Shown one piece after another: positions 46,475 to 55,716 of a stretch of DNA of 64,000 nt (the stretch's first letter is position 1; the number at the start of each line of letters is the position of its first letter). Under the pieces are notes generated by a model. The model was given only the letters and a program-made list of their open reading frames with translations. It searched no databases and was not told the DNA's origin. Position numbers and translations under genes: made by a program. The stretch comes from Aliidiomarina minuta. Lineage in GTDB: Bacteria; Pseudomonadota; Gammaproteobacteria; Enterobacterales; Alteromonadaceae. Location: the NCBI RefSeq assembly GCF_003987145.1, contig NZ_PIPL01000001.1:1860001-1924000 (forward strand), in the 5' to 3' direction.

Positions 46475-49174
46475 TTAATACTCTGGTAACTCGTGCGCAG
46501 GCACAGGACGGCCAAACCAATAACCCTGAAAGCGATCACAGCCAAGCGCTTTGAGAATTGTAAACTGTTGTTCCGTTTCCACCCCCTCGGCAATGGTCGT
46601 CAATGATAAGGTCTTTCCCAAAGAGAGTATGGTTCGAATTAATACCTGATGATGCTCATCATCTGTCATATCACTCACAAAGCTCTGATCGATTTTTAAC
46701 TCGTCAATAGGCAGGCGATTGAGATAGCCCAGCGACGAATACCCCGTACCAAAATCATCCAGCGAGAAACGCACGCCAACTTTTTTCAGACGGGCCATTT
46801 TTTGAATCACCTGTTCAGTATCAATTAAAAGCATCGACTCAGTGATTTCCAGCAATAAGCGGTCGGGGCGGGCGCCGGTTCGCTGCAACGTTTCAATTAC
46901 CTTGTCCGCGAAGTCATCGGCTCTTAGTTGACGCACACTGACATTCACGGCAATGCTCCACTGAAAGCGCTGGGGATGGTTCTGCCATTCCAGCAACTGC
47001 CGACAGGCGCGGTCTAAAATCCAGTCACCCAGGCAAATAATATCATCCGACTGTTCTGCCACGTGAATAAAAACCCCGGGCATCACCATCCCCCGCTGCG
47101 GGTGGTGCCATCGGACCAGTGCCTCTACTCCAGCCACCTGCTTGTACCTATCAACCTGTAGTTGGTAATACAATTGCAACTGGTCTTCAGCAATCGCTAG
47201 TCTCAGGTCACGTTGTAACTCAAGCTGATCGGTGATTAAACGCTGAATATTGGCATCATAAAAACACTGAGTATTACGACCTGACTCCTTCGCCCGGTAC
47301 ATTGCCTGATCCGCCTGTTGCAAAATGGCATCGATATCACGCTCGCGACCATCAATCAGGGTGATTCCTGTACTTAGGGTAATACGGGCTGTCTGCTGGC
47401 CAAAATTAAAAGGCTCCGACAACAAGCGTTCAATTTTCTGTAGTACGACTTCGACCTCAGCAGCAGCTTTGTCCGCATCATTAGTCAAACGTGACAGCAA
47501 TACCACAAACTCATCTCCGCCCAGACGAGAGACAGTATCCCGATCCCTAACCAGTTTATGCAGGCGACTACCAATTTCCTGCAGCATCAAATCACCCTGA
47601 GCATGACCGTAACTGTCATTCAGCTGTTTAAAACGGTCCACATCGATAAAGAGCAGCGCCGCATACTCCTCGCCTTCGACACTCCGTAATACAGCCTTTT
47701 CAAGTCTTTCCCGCAGTAGTCGACGATTAGGGAGTCGGGTTAAAGCGTCATAATATGCCAGCTGATTTATCTTTTCTTCAGCCAGTTTCTGTTCGGTCAC
47801 ATCAATGACGACACCGTTCCATAAACGGCCGCTGCTGTCCGACTCCTGGCTAGGCACTGAATGTACGTTAGCCCAATACACTTCGCCATCAGCCAGAATA
47901 CGTCCTTCCCAGTAAAATTTATCGGTGTACTTAGTAGCATGAGCCTGGGCAGTAAAAAAGGCCTCCTTATCCTGCGGATGAAGTTGTTCATAAACATGCT
48001 GTGCTATCGTCACTCCATCAAAGTCTTTACTTAAACGAAAAATCTCACGGAAGCGCTGACTCGTATAGGTTAATTGGTGCTTACCTTCAGGGGTGAGCCG
48101 AAACTGATATACTCCAATAGGAATCAACCGGGTTAGCTGGTCGTACTGCTGTACTGAAAGCATCAGCTGAGCCTGCTTTTCCCGTATTTCAACGTCTGCC
48201 TTTCTCAATAAACGACGGGCCCGCAAGTAACCCAGGAGCGTCAAAAAAGCGGATAATAACCAAAGGGTCATGGGTAAAATCAGGCTATTTATCCAATCGG
48301 CAATTAACTTCGATCTGGGCGCCATGCTCACTACCCTAAGGTCATAGTTTTCTACCGGCTCCATCCAGATATAATCCCGTCGATAATCCCCAATAGCTGT
48401 TTCCCGTTGATGAAAAAAGAAGCCCCGGCCCTGCAACATAAGCTCCTGCATAGCTTCAGTTACTTGACTCGAAAAAATCGCCTGCAGTAATTCAGGATCA
48501 TCATCCACCGGATGAATGTAATTTACATAACCGTCGTCTCGCAGAAATACCGCCTGGACACCTTCTGGCAAAGACATCCTCGCCCAACTTGCATCCCCGC
48601 CATCCAAACGGTTACCGGCAGTCAATACACCAGCCAGCTCATTATTCTGATCATAAACAGGAACCCGGAGTGGAATGATCCATTCACCTACAGCCTCAAA
48701 GTAATAAGGGCGGCCGATATGAAAACGCTCATCTTCAATGACTCGGCTAAAGCTTTCCCCAGTTTGTCCATGGTGAATAATATTAGGTAGCGGAGCTAGC
48801 AGATTACGAGTGCTAGTGGCAATAAACTCACCATCAAGCCCAACCAAACCATAACCTACAATACCAACATGTGAACTTTGCACCCGCTCCAGGTAAGCAT
48901 CACCGGCAGCAGAGTCATTAAATACGTCGCGATAAACCAATTCATCCGCTAGTCCCCGCAAAATAACTTCAAAAGTACTAAAGTGGCTGCGCAGTCCCTG
49001 TGCCATCAGGCGACTGACATGCTGCAGTTCCTGCTCCTGCTGGTTCAGGCTGCGCTCCCATGTGAAGGCCCCAATAGCCAGAGCTGCCAATAAGAATATG
49101 GCAATGAATACCCGGCCAAAGGCACGCAGGATTGGTTCCCGATCTTTTGTCGATTTATCAACCATTAATGCCAT
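46475..49174 (-). CDS. Membrane sensor PAS-GGDEF-EAL cyclic-di-GMP protein
   Basis: An 899-residue protein with transmembrane helices at about residues 20-42 and 293-315 that enclose a periplasmic CHASE/Cache-like sensor of about 250 residues. A PAS domain at about 340-455, an intact GGDEF domain at about 465-625 (SRLGGDEF with RDRD inhibition site) and an intact EAL domain at about 640-890 (VEALVRWHHP, DDFGTGYSSLGYL, AEGVE) follow. Both synthesis and breakdown of c-di-GMP are possible. A second ATG three codons in (49165) is an alternative start. It is flanked by a terminator at its end. Confidence 0.92.
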   Translation of the reverse strand: MALMVDKSTKDREPILRAFGRVFIAIFLLAALAIGAFTWERSLNQQEQELQHVSRLMAQGLRSHFSTFEVILRGLADELVYRDVFNDSAAGDAYLERVQSSHVGIVGYGLVGLDGEFIATSTRNLLAPLPNIIHHGQTGESFSRVIEDERFHIGRPYYFEAVGEWIIPLRVPVYDQNNELAGVLTAGNRLDGGDASWARMSLPEGVQAVFLRDDGYVNYIHPVDDDPELLQAIFSSQVTEAMQELMLQGRGFFFHQRETAIGDYRRDYIWMEPVENYDLRVVSMAPRSKLIADWINSLILPMTLWLLSAFLTLLGYLRARRLLRKADVEIREKQAQLMLSVQQYDQLTRLIPIGVYQFRLTPEGKHQLTYTSQRFREIFRLSKDFDGVTIAQHVYEQLHPQDKEAFFTAQAHATKYTDKFYWEGRILADGEVYWANVHSVPSQESDSSGRLWNGVVIDVTEQKLAEEKINQLAYYDALTRLPNRRLLRERLEKAVLRSVEGEEYAALLFIDVDRFKQLNDSYGHAQGDLMLQEIGSRLHKLVRDRDTVSRLGGDEFVVLLSRLTNDADKAAAEVEVVLQKIERLLSEPFNFGQQTARITLSTGITLIDGRERDIDAILQQADQAMYRAKESGRNTQCFYDANIQRLITDQLELQRDLRLAIAEDQLQLYYQLQVDRYKQVAGVEALVRWHHPQRGMVMPGVFIHVAEQSDDIICLGDWILDRACRQLLEWQNHPQRFQWSIAVNVSVRQLRADDFADKVIETLQRTGARPDRLLLEITESMLLIDTEQVIQKMARLKKVGVRFSLDDFGTGYSSLGYLNRLPIDELKIDQSFVSDMTDDEHHQVLIRTILSLGKTLSLTTIAEGVETEQQFTILKALGCDRFQGYWFGRPVPAHELPEY

Positions 49175-49350
49175 ATTTACTACTTTTCCAGGAAGCTCAG
49201 GCTTATATTTTTTATCGTGGTAAATAATGATATCGGCAGTGCGCTAAACAAACTTAAGTAATCTTTAAGTACATAAATCCTCTGCTCGACCTTGCAAAAA
49301 AACAACTTAAAGCTCAGGCTTAAAAAGTCTTATAAACAGGAGTTTATGAC

Positions 49351-49917
49351 ATGAACTTAAAAGCAATGCTAGTGAGTATTCTCGGGTTGTCCCTAGTCGC
49401 ATCTGTAGCGACCGCCCAGGTTCCTTCCTTTAACTATGTGGGCGCCAGCTACACTGAGATAGAAGATGGCAACATCAATTACGATGGTTTCGAGCTGGAA
49501 GTCTCTGGCCGAATCGGTGAAAATTGGTTTCTTTCTGGCAGTTATGCCGATATTTCAACCTCTCAGGCAGAAGTGGTTTTTGATGATCTGGATATCACCT
49601 ATGGTCGGCTCGGTTATATTTTTATCGAAGATGAACTAGCGGCTTTATATGCAGGCCCCCAGGTGCAGTACCTTAACTTTGACGGTGGCCTTGGTTCCAC
49701 CAGCGAAACCGACCTCGGGGTTTTTGTCGGCTTGCGTTTCATTGCCGCCCCCCGTATAGAACTAATGACTGAAGCCAGCTATATTGACATGGATAACAGC
49801 ATAACTCGTTTTTCAGCAGGTGCCCGCTTCTATATAACACCCAGCCTGTCGGCTGAAACACAGGCTAATTTTGGCGACTGGAGTGGCTTCAGCCTGGGTA
49901 TTAATTTCCATTTTTAA
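49351..49917 (+). CDS. Small outer-membrane beta-barrel protein, copy 1
   Basis: A 188-residue exported protein with a signal peptide cleaved near VATAQ. The mature part starts VPSFNYVGASYTEIEDG and alternates hydrophobic and polar residues in about eight strands, ending in FHF with C-terminal Phe, the BAM-recognition signal. YAGPQVQYLNFD and YIDMDNS are shared with the copy at 50557. It belongs to the small OmpA-barrel/porin-like class; I do not know a function. It is one of three paralogues within 4.4 kb. Confidence 0.85.
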   Translation: MNLKAMLVSILGLSLVASVATAQVPSFNYVGASYTEIEDGNINYDGFELEVSGRIGENWFLSGSYADISTSQAEVVFDDLDITYGRLGYIFIEDELAALYAGPQVQYLNFDGGLGSTSETDLGVFVGLRFIAAPRIELMTEASYIDMDNSITRFSAGARFYITPSLSAETQANFGDWSGFSLGINFHF

Positions 49918-50018
49918 TATTGGGATATCCTGAGATTAGCAGAGGTTTTATCTAAGAGACTGACAAATATCAATTTTACGTCTAGGTTTATAGGGAACTT
50001 ATAAAAAGGGAAATAGGT

Positions 50019-50402
50019 ATGACTCCAGCACTCGCTCTTGGGCTGGCCTGCATTCTTTTTCTGTGGGCCATTATACTAGGCATCATGCTTGCCTTTGCAC
50101 GTTATGGGAAAGAGAAAAACCCACCACCGGTTCTGGTGTGGTGGCATGGCGGTTTTGCCATTGTCGGCTTTCTTATTCTGCTATACGGCAGTTTCTTTGT
50201 TGGCTACCCCATGCTGGCAAACTTTGGCGTTCTGTTAATTGCATTAGCCGCCATATTCGGTTTATGGATGTACTTTAACTTCCATCGTAAAGAAGTATTA
50301 ATCCCTATCGCTATCGTATGGGCACATGGGGCACTTGCCGCCGTCGGCTTTATCCTCATCATTATGGCCATGCTAAATATAGCTGATACGGCTCAGGTCT
50401 GA
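50019..50402 (+). CDS. Four-span membrane protein with an internal W-H-G repeat
   Basis: A 127-residue protein made of four hydrophobic helices. Two halves carry the same motif: VWWHGGFAIVGF at about residues 40-51 and VWAHGALAAVGF at about 100-111, each with an invariant His-Gly after Trp. The His pair within opposing helices could bind heme or a metal, but no family is recognised, so this is only a structural reading. It is located between two outer-membrane barrel genes and followed by a hairpin. Confidence 0.7.
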   Translation: MTPALALGLACILFLWAIILGIMLAFARYGKEKNPPPVLVWWHGGFAIVGFLILLYGSFFVGYPMLANFGVLLIALAAIFGLWMYFNFHRKEVLIPIAIVWAHGALAAVGFILIIMAMLNIADTAQV

Positions 50403-50414
50403 AGGCAGCCACAC

Positions 50415-50446
50415 CCCGGCAGTGAGCTGTCGCCGGGTCTTATTTT
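50415..50446 (+). terminator. Possible rho-independent terminator
   Basis: CCCGGC (50415-50420) and GCCGGG (50432-50437) form a six-base stem with an 11-nt loop, followed by TCTTATTTT. It lies about a dozen bases after the four-span membrane gene. Confidence 0.5.
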
Positions 50447-50556
50447 CAAATTGCTGTCTTAACGCAATTATTACACATCTATTCGACTACACTCCTTGCT
50501 TATTAAGGCTTTCAGAGCCACGCTTAAACAGTTGTTTAAAAAAGGAGTACCTACAT

Positions 50557-51153
50557 ATGAAGATGAAAACATTATTACTTACCAGCGCCATCGGCCTTAC
50601 CTTAAGTGCACCGGCAGCAATGGCAAACGAACCTTCTTTTAGCTACGTGTCCGCAAGTTACGTTGAACTCGACGAAGCGGATACTACTTTTGATGGCTTC
50701 CAAGCCGAACTTTCCGGCCGCGTTGGACAGCACCTCTTCATTTCAGGGAGTTATGCACAACTATCCGGAGGCTGGGCAGATGTGAGCAATGTCGATTTTG
50801 ATATTGCCTACGGTCGCCTGGGCATTATTTTCGGAGAAACAGACCAGGTAGCTTTCTACGCAGGTCCACAGGTCCAGTATATTAATGCTGACTTCGGCCT
50901 GGGTTCCGACGGTGATTTTGACTTAGGCTCAGAAAGCTCAACGGACTACGGTGCTTTTGGTGGCGCACGACTTATGCTGACATCACGAGTCGAGCTCAAC
51001 GGCGAAATTAGTTATGTGGATATGGATAACGACGACTACACCTCTTATTCTGCTGGTGCTCGTGTATATCTGACCCCTTACCTTGCAGCCACAGGCCAGA
51101 TGAACTTCGGTGATCTGGACGGCTTCAGTGTTGGTGTACACTACAGATTTTAA
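50557..51153 (+). CDS. Small outer-membrane beta-barrel protein, copy 2
   Basis: A 198-residue relative of the protein at 49351: signal peptide ending near AMANE, mature start EPSFSYVSASYVELDEAD, shared YAGPQVQYINAD and YVDMDND segments, and C-terminal YRF. It has an extra Asp/Gly-rich loop at about 130-142. The frame is open 45 codons upstream, but the ATG at 50557 has AAGGAG ten bases before it and begins the signal peptide. A perfect terminator follows. Confidence 0.85.
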   Translation: MKMKTLLLTSAIGLTLSAPAAMANEPSFSYVSASYVELDEADTTFDGFQAELSGRVGQHLFISGSYAQLSGGWADVSNVDFDIAYGRLGIIFGETDQVAFYAGPQVQYINADFGLGSDGDFDLGSESSTDYGAFGGARLMLTSRVELNGEISYVDMDNDDYTSYSAGARVYLTPYLAATGQMNFGDLDGFSVGVHYRF

Positions 51154-51180
51154 TACCATTAAAAACGGTAGTTAAATCAA

Positions 51181-51216
51181 ATGCAGGGCTCTTGTAAAAG
51201 AGCTCTGCATTTTTTA
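51181..51216. terminator. Bidirectional rho-independent terminator
   Basis: ATGCAGGGCTCTT (51181-51193) pairs with AAGAGCTCTGCAT (51198-51210) around the loop GTAA, with one G-T wobble, followed by six T. It separates the barrel gene from the convergent aminopeptidase. Confidence 0.9.
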
Positions 51217-51230
51217 TGAGATATCAGTCC

Positions 51231-52775
51231 TTACTCACCCTGTGAGTAAACATTCACCCATTCAACCAGTAAGCGAACGCCATAACCGGTAGCTCCTGTT
51301 GGATGTATACCACTAGCAGATTGCAACAATGCGTTACCAGCCATATCAACGTGCGCCCAGGGTGTGTCTTCTACAAACTCACGTAAAAACATGGCGCCAG
51401 CGGAAGCGCCTGGCGAGCCACCGTTGATTAAATCCGCGATATTGCTGCGAATAGAAGCCATGTAGCTTTCGTGCATTGGCAAATGCCAGACCAATTCATC
51501 CACGGTATCGCCAGCTTGCTGCAGAGATTTTAACATCCGCTCGTCATCGCTGAACACTGCAGAATAAGCGGTACCTACCGCCCCTACTTTGGCGCCAGTT
51601 AGCGTGGCAATGTCCACAATAGCGCGGGGGCTAAATTCAGTCTCTGCATACCAAAGGCCATCAGCCAGGCCCATGCGACCCTCGGCGTCAGTATTATTAA
51701 TTTCAATCGTTTTACCATTGCCCGCAGTGATAATATCGCCAGGCAGTGCCGCATATTCGTTAATCATATTCATGGTTAAAGGCACAATGCCGACCACATT
51801 GACCGGTGCATTCTGCCCTGCCAGGGCCTTCATTGCACCAGCAACCGCCGCGCCACCCGCTTTGTCGGTCTTCATGTTACGCATACCGCCGCCAGTCTTA
51901 ATACTGTAACCACCAGTATCGAAGGTATTACCCTTACCCACTAATGCCAGAGGCGCTTCGTCACTTCCCTTCCAGTGCATTGCCAGCATCCAGGCACCGT
52001 CGACACTACCGAGACCGACGCTTAGCATTGCGCCCATGCCCATCTCTTCAACCTGCTCCGGGCTCAACACAGTAATTTCAACGCCCATGTCTTCCAAGGT
52101 ACGTACACGCTCAATGAAAGCTTTCGGTCCCATGTTACTGCCCGGCTCATCAACTAATTGACGGGCCAGAAACACCCCACGAGCAAGCGCTTCCAGGCGC
52201 TTGTATTCGCCTTCAGCCTGCTCAGTTGCGTTCCAGGTCAGGTTCAGAGAGTTACGCTCTTCCGCATCTGACTTGTAGCGATCGAAATGATAGCCGCGCA
52301 AGTCCATACCATGCGCGATTTGCGCAATCATCAGTGCTGGGCTCCTCCCCGCGTTCAGCATGCCGGTCTGCAGCACAACATGTTCAGACTTAGCAGCATT
52401 CAGCTTTATCACTAATTCAGCACCCGCCTTTTCGTTGGTCACTCGGGTGGCGTCTGATAAGTCACCTACTCCTAACAAAAGGATACGATTTGCCGAACTT
52501 CCTGCAGGAGCCAGAACCTCAAGAATTGAACCAGCGCCGCCTTTGAACTCCTCAACCTGCATAGCTCTTTCTAGTTGAGTTTTTGTTTCTCGATCAAGAC
52601 CGCCCACATTAAGAGAGTCGGTATCAGCTGGCACCAGAATCACTATTGTATCCGCCTGCGATTGATCAGCCTGCTGCGTAAAAGCAACATTTGTATTCAG
52701 GTAAGAATTCGCCAGTAGCGGCGTTGAAGATAGTGCCAGAGCGGCACCCAACATAATTGAACGTACGAGTTTCAT
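51231..52775 (-). CDS. Exported M17 leucyl aminopeptidase
   Basis: A 514-residue PepA-like aminopeptidase. The catalytic C-terminal domain holds the metal-binding and catalytic segments VGKGNTFDTGGYSIK, MKTDKAGGAAV and NTDAEGRMGLADGL, and ends with AHVDMAGNALLQ-like sequence. Unlike cytoplasmic PepA it starts with a clear signal peptide (MKLVRSIMLGAALALSSTPLLA), so it should act in the periplasm or outside the cell. A weak ribosome-binding site precedes the ATG. It fits the other exported peptidases in this genome. Confidence 0.9.
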   Translation of the reverse strand: MKLVRSIMLGAALALSSTPLLANSYLNTNVAFTQQADQSQADTIVILVPADTDSLNVGGLDRETKTQLERAMQVEEFKGGAGSILEVLAPAGSSANRILLLGVGDLSDATRVTNEKAGAELVIKLNAAKSEHVVLQTGMLNAGRSPALMIAQIAHGMDLRGYHFDRYKSDAEERNSLNLTWNATEQAEGEYKRLEALARGVFLARQLVDEPGSNMGPKAFIERVRTLEDMGVEITVLSPEQVEEMGMGAMLSVGLGSVDGAWMLAMHWKGSDEAPLALVGKGNTFDTGGYSIKTGGGMRNMKTDKAGGAAVAGAMKALAGQNAPVNVVGIVPLTMNMINEYAALPGDIITAGNGKTIEINNTDAEGRMGLADGLWYAETEFSPRAIVDIATLTGAKVGAVGTAYSAVFSDDERMLKSLQQAGDTVDELVWHLPMHESYMASIRSNIADLINGGSPGASAGAMFLREFVEDTPWAHVDMAGNALLQSASGIHPTGATGYGVRLLVEWVNVYSQGE

Positions 52776-53123
52776 AGAAGTCTTGCCTTGTTTTAAAACA
52801 GAGAGCTAGCATGCGTTTTTTACAATTTAAACACAAGGTTATGGCCGTTATTTGACCAGAAAAATGCGACTAATGGTATATCGGGCATCGCCCGGTAATA
52901 AATTCTTCATAAATCACCTCAATCATGTTTTTGATATTATAAGGACAGGGTGAATCTCTGAACTCTGACAAACTTTTTCAGTCCCGCGGGCTGGTTTTCT
53001 ATATATAGGCTCTATCGAATTCTCACTGGTCTATTGTCTACGATTTATATTACTTGGTATGCTTATCGCGCTCAGCTCGTTCGGCCTGAGCATAGGAACT
53101 TTATATATAAGGACTTAATACCA
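52776..53123. promoter_or_regulatory. Divergent intergenic region, 348 bp
   Basis: No gene is apparent between the aminopeptidase and the third barrel gene. The stretch is AT-rich and holds two short hairpins: CGGGC-ATC-GCCCG near 52888, and GCTCAG with CTGAGC near 53070-53095 just before the barrel start. TATATATA tracts near 53003 and 53102 could supply -10 elements. This is presumably promoter and leader sequence for both divergent genes. Confidence 0.4.
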
Positions 53124-53696
53124 ATGAGAAAAGCCTATTTAACGGCAATACTTGCCAGTATGATTTCAGCCCCTGTATTAGCCCAAACGCCTTCATTTAA
53201 CTACGTTGAAGCGGGCTATTTTGATTCCGATGGTTTAGACGGATTTAATGCCAGCCTGGTTAGAGAACTCTCGGATGATTTTGTCATCTTGGCAGATTTT
53301 TCATATGCCAGCGATAGCTTCATGGGGGTTGATGTTGACGCAACCACACTTTCTGGTGGAATTGGTTACCGCTATGCAATTAGCGAGCAAACCGTTCTGG
53401 TAGCCGGACCTCAGCTACTTTATGCTCGCGTTAAAGCAAGCACCTCTTTCAACGGTCAGTCATTCTCAGATAGCGATTCTGAAGTTGGTTTCGGTCTATT
53501 GGGCATGGTACGCCACATGGTCACGGATCAATTCGAGTTAAACGGTGGGCTTCAACACTACAACATTGCTGATAGTTCCAGCACCGATGCTTTTATTGGT
53601 GCACGCTTACACCTAAATGAGCAATTTTCACTAAGTGCAAGCCTGGCTTTCGATGATGCCGACACCGTCTCAGTAGGTGTTGCCTACCACTTCTAA
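53124..53696 (+). CDS. Small outer-membrane beta-barrel protein, copy 3
   Basis: A 190-residue protein with signal peptide ending near VLAQ, a mature start TPSFNYVEAGYFDSDG similar to copies 1 and 2, alternating strands throughout and C-terminal YHF. It is more diverged, replacing the PQVQY core with AGPQLLYARV. The frame is open 30 codons upstream; AAGGA ten bases before the ATG at 53124 supports this start. It is the last gene before tRNA-Arg and is followed by a terminator. Confidence 0.83.
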   Translation: MRKAYLTAILASMISAPVLAQTPSFNYVEAGYFDSDGLDGFNASLVRELSDDFVILADFSYASDSFMGVDVDATTLSGGIGYRYAISEQTVLVAGPQLLYARVKASTSFNGQSFSDSDSEVGFGLLGMVRHMVTDQFELNGGLQHYNIADSSSTDAFIGARLHLNEQFSLSASLAFDDADTVSVGVAYHF

Positions 53697-53714
53697 AGTA
53701 ACGAGCGCGCAAAG

Positions 53715-53750
53715 AATGGCTGAGGTTGCTGGACTTCCTCAGCCATTTTC
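53715..53750 (+). terminator. Rho-independent terminator
   Basis: AATGGCTGAGG (53715-53725) and CCTCAGCCATT (53737-53747) form a perfect 11-bp stem with an 11-nt loop, followed by TTCC. It lies 18 bp after the barrel gene and before the tRNA. Confidence 0.75.
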
Positions 53751-53811
53751 CCTACAATCGCAACGCTTCGTGATACCCAATCAACTGGCCGTCACAATAT
53801 TAGCCTGATAT

Positions 53812-53888
<77 letters not shown>

Positions 53889-54348
53889 TTTCTGCAAGAC
53901 CTTCCTTGATAGTAAATACTAACTTAAACTTTTCTGTGTCCATTCTGTGTCCAACTTGTGTCCACGTTCTTTACCCTCGACTTTACGGTGGCCGATTTTG
54001 ACCTCTGCCTCAATTCATTAAGCGGGCTTCAGCAGTATGATGAATTAATGAGCATTCATGCGGTTGCCCTGCCCTTAACCCGGCAAAAGAGCAGATTAAA
54101 CAGGATCAAAAACAGGCTGCTTAAACGGCCTGATGGCGACAACTAGCTTGAAAAATACCGGTTCAATTTATGTTCGCGATCTCGCCGTGTGTGTATGCTT
54201 AACCTCGACGTCAAAAAAAACAGCAAATAAAATGGTGGGATAACAAGATCCTTGAAAATTTCAGATCGAATAGGTAAGTTTATTATCCGTTAGGTGCTGG
54301 CTATTCTTCAGGCCTTGAATTATTTGGTTTTTAATCCACAGCGAGTAA

Positions 54349-55527
54349 GTGAGAGTTTTGAAAAAATATCGTGTAGGGTTTCAGCGGCAAATAAAGCTAA
54401 TGATTGCCATTACATTGAGTATGACTTTTTCAGTAACATTTGCACAGACAACAGATACTAAAATAGCAGAAGAACTGCAAGCTATCGTGTCTGAAGAACA
54501 TGCAGACAGTGGCTTAGTCTCTCTGGGAGCGGCAATTTCCAAAAATCGAGTGCATCTGGCGACGGCGGTATACGGTGAAAGAGAAACCAGAAGCGGTGTA
54601 CCTGTTTCAATCGATGACAAATGGCATATTGGCTCCGTCACTAAATCAATGACTGCCACTATGATAGCCCGACTGGTGGAAAGAGGCGTGTTGCAATGGG
54701 ATACCACAGTTGGTGACATCCTCACTGACAGCAGGGTAAGACCTCAATGGCGAGACGCCACTTTGTCGCAGCTGCTCACTCACACTGGTGGAGCTGAAAC
54801 TGATTTTCCTCGGCGGATCCAGTCGCTGCACCCAAAAGAAGGGACAGAGCGCGACGCGCTACGCAAAGAAGAAGTCCTGAAAATACTAGAGGAAAAGCCC
54901 GATTATAAGCCGGGCACTGATTTCGCATATTCCAATGTTGGCTATACAATTGCTGCTGTATTGGCCACCACCAAAACCGGGAAAACCTGGGAAGATCTCA
55001 TTCGTGAAGAGGTGTTTCAACCGCTGGAGTTGTCGAGCGGTGGCTTCGGTCCACCTGTCGATGTAAACGAAACGATGGAACAACCACGAGGTCATAAAAT
55101 CACTTGGTTTAGCGGCCCGAAAGCGGTAACCACCGACACTGATAACTCTCCTGTCATGGGACCTGCTGGTATGATTCACATGTCGCTCAAAGACTTATCT
55201 GCCTATGCGAATGAACATCTTTTGGGCAGTCAGGGTAAAAGCGAGCTGTTGAGTGCCCAAACCTATCAACGACTCCACGAACCCGGTATGGAAGACTATG
55301 CCTATGGTTGGATTTTGGCGTTGGATGATTCCTGGGCGAATGAGCACAAAGTGTTATATCACAACGGCTCTAACCGCTTTTGGTTTGCGCTGTTAGTGAT
55401 TATTCCGGAGTTGCAAATCTCTATAGCCGTCACAACCAATTACGGCGATTTAAAGCCCGCCAGAAAAAGTGCCTGGAATATCGTTAAACATATGACCGCT
55501 TTTTTAATGGAAAACCCCGATATCTAA
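54349..55527 (+). CDS. Exported beta-lactamase-fold serine hydrolase
   Basis: A 392-residue protein of the serine beta-lactamase/class C-like family. A hydrophobic signal segment lies at about residues 16-32. The catalytic SxxK motif is Ser96-Val-Thr-Lys99 in WHIGSVTKSMTA. The Tyr motif YSN lies in FAYSNVGYTIAA near 197, and HNGSNRFWF near 343 replaces the KTG triad with HNG. Such proteins are esterases, peptidases or D-amino-acid-type hydrolases more often than true beta-lactamases. The GTG start at 54349 is weakly supported; TTG at 54358 is an alternative. It is the first cargo gene after tRNA-Arg. Confidence 0.8.
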   Translation: MRVLKKYRVGFQRQIKLMIAITLSMTFSVTFAQTTDTKIAEELQAIVSEEHADSGLVSLGAAISKNRVHLATAVYGERETRSGVPVSIDDKWHIGSVTKSMTATMIARLVERGVLQWDTTVGDILTDSRVRPQWRDATLSQLLTHTGGAETDFPRRIQSLHPKEGTERDALRKEEVLKILEEKPDYKPGTDFAYSNVGYTIAAVLATTKTGKTWEDLIREEVFQPLELSSGGFGPPVDVNETMEQPRGHKITWFSGPKAVTTDTDNSPVMGPAGMIHMSLKDLSAYANEHLLGSQGKSELLSAQTYQRLHEPGMEDYAYGWILALDDSWANEHKVLYHNGSNRFWFALLVIIPELQISIAVTTNYGDLKPARKSAWNIVKHMTAFLMENPDI

Positions 55528-55716
55528 TCATCGATCTCCTCTCTTTTTACACGGGACGTATCAGCGCTCAGCTGTCGGCCCGTTGTAGCAAAAGGCTCCC
55601 GTCCTTTTCCCATTCAACCCTTTAGTCTTTGCCATTAAGTCCTTCTGGCACTAGATTCATAGCTAGTGTCTTTGACGGGAATGAGTTTGATGGAATTACT
55701 TTGAGAAACCATTAGC

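Noticed and set aside
53958..54146. A 62-codon open reading frame after the tRNA
   Set aside because: The start is GTG with no ribosome-binding site, the sequence resembles nothing known to me, and it lies in the probable integrase-relic region.
54197..54295. Possible integron attC site (GCTTAAC ... GTTAGGT)
   Set aside because: Outer boxes fit RYYYAAC/GTTRRRY loosely, but inner L boxes and the imperfect stem are absent and no integron integrase is near.
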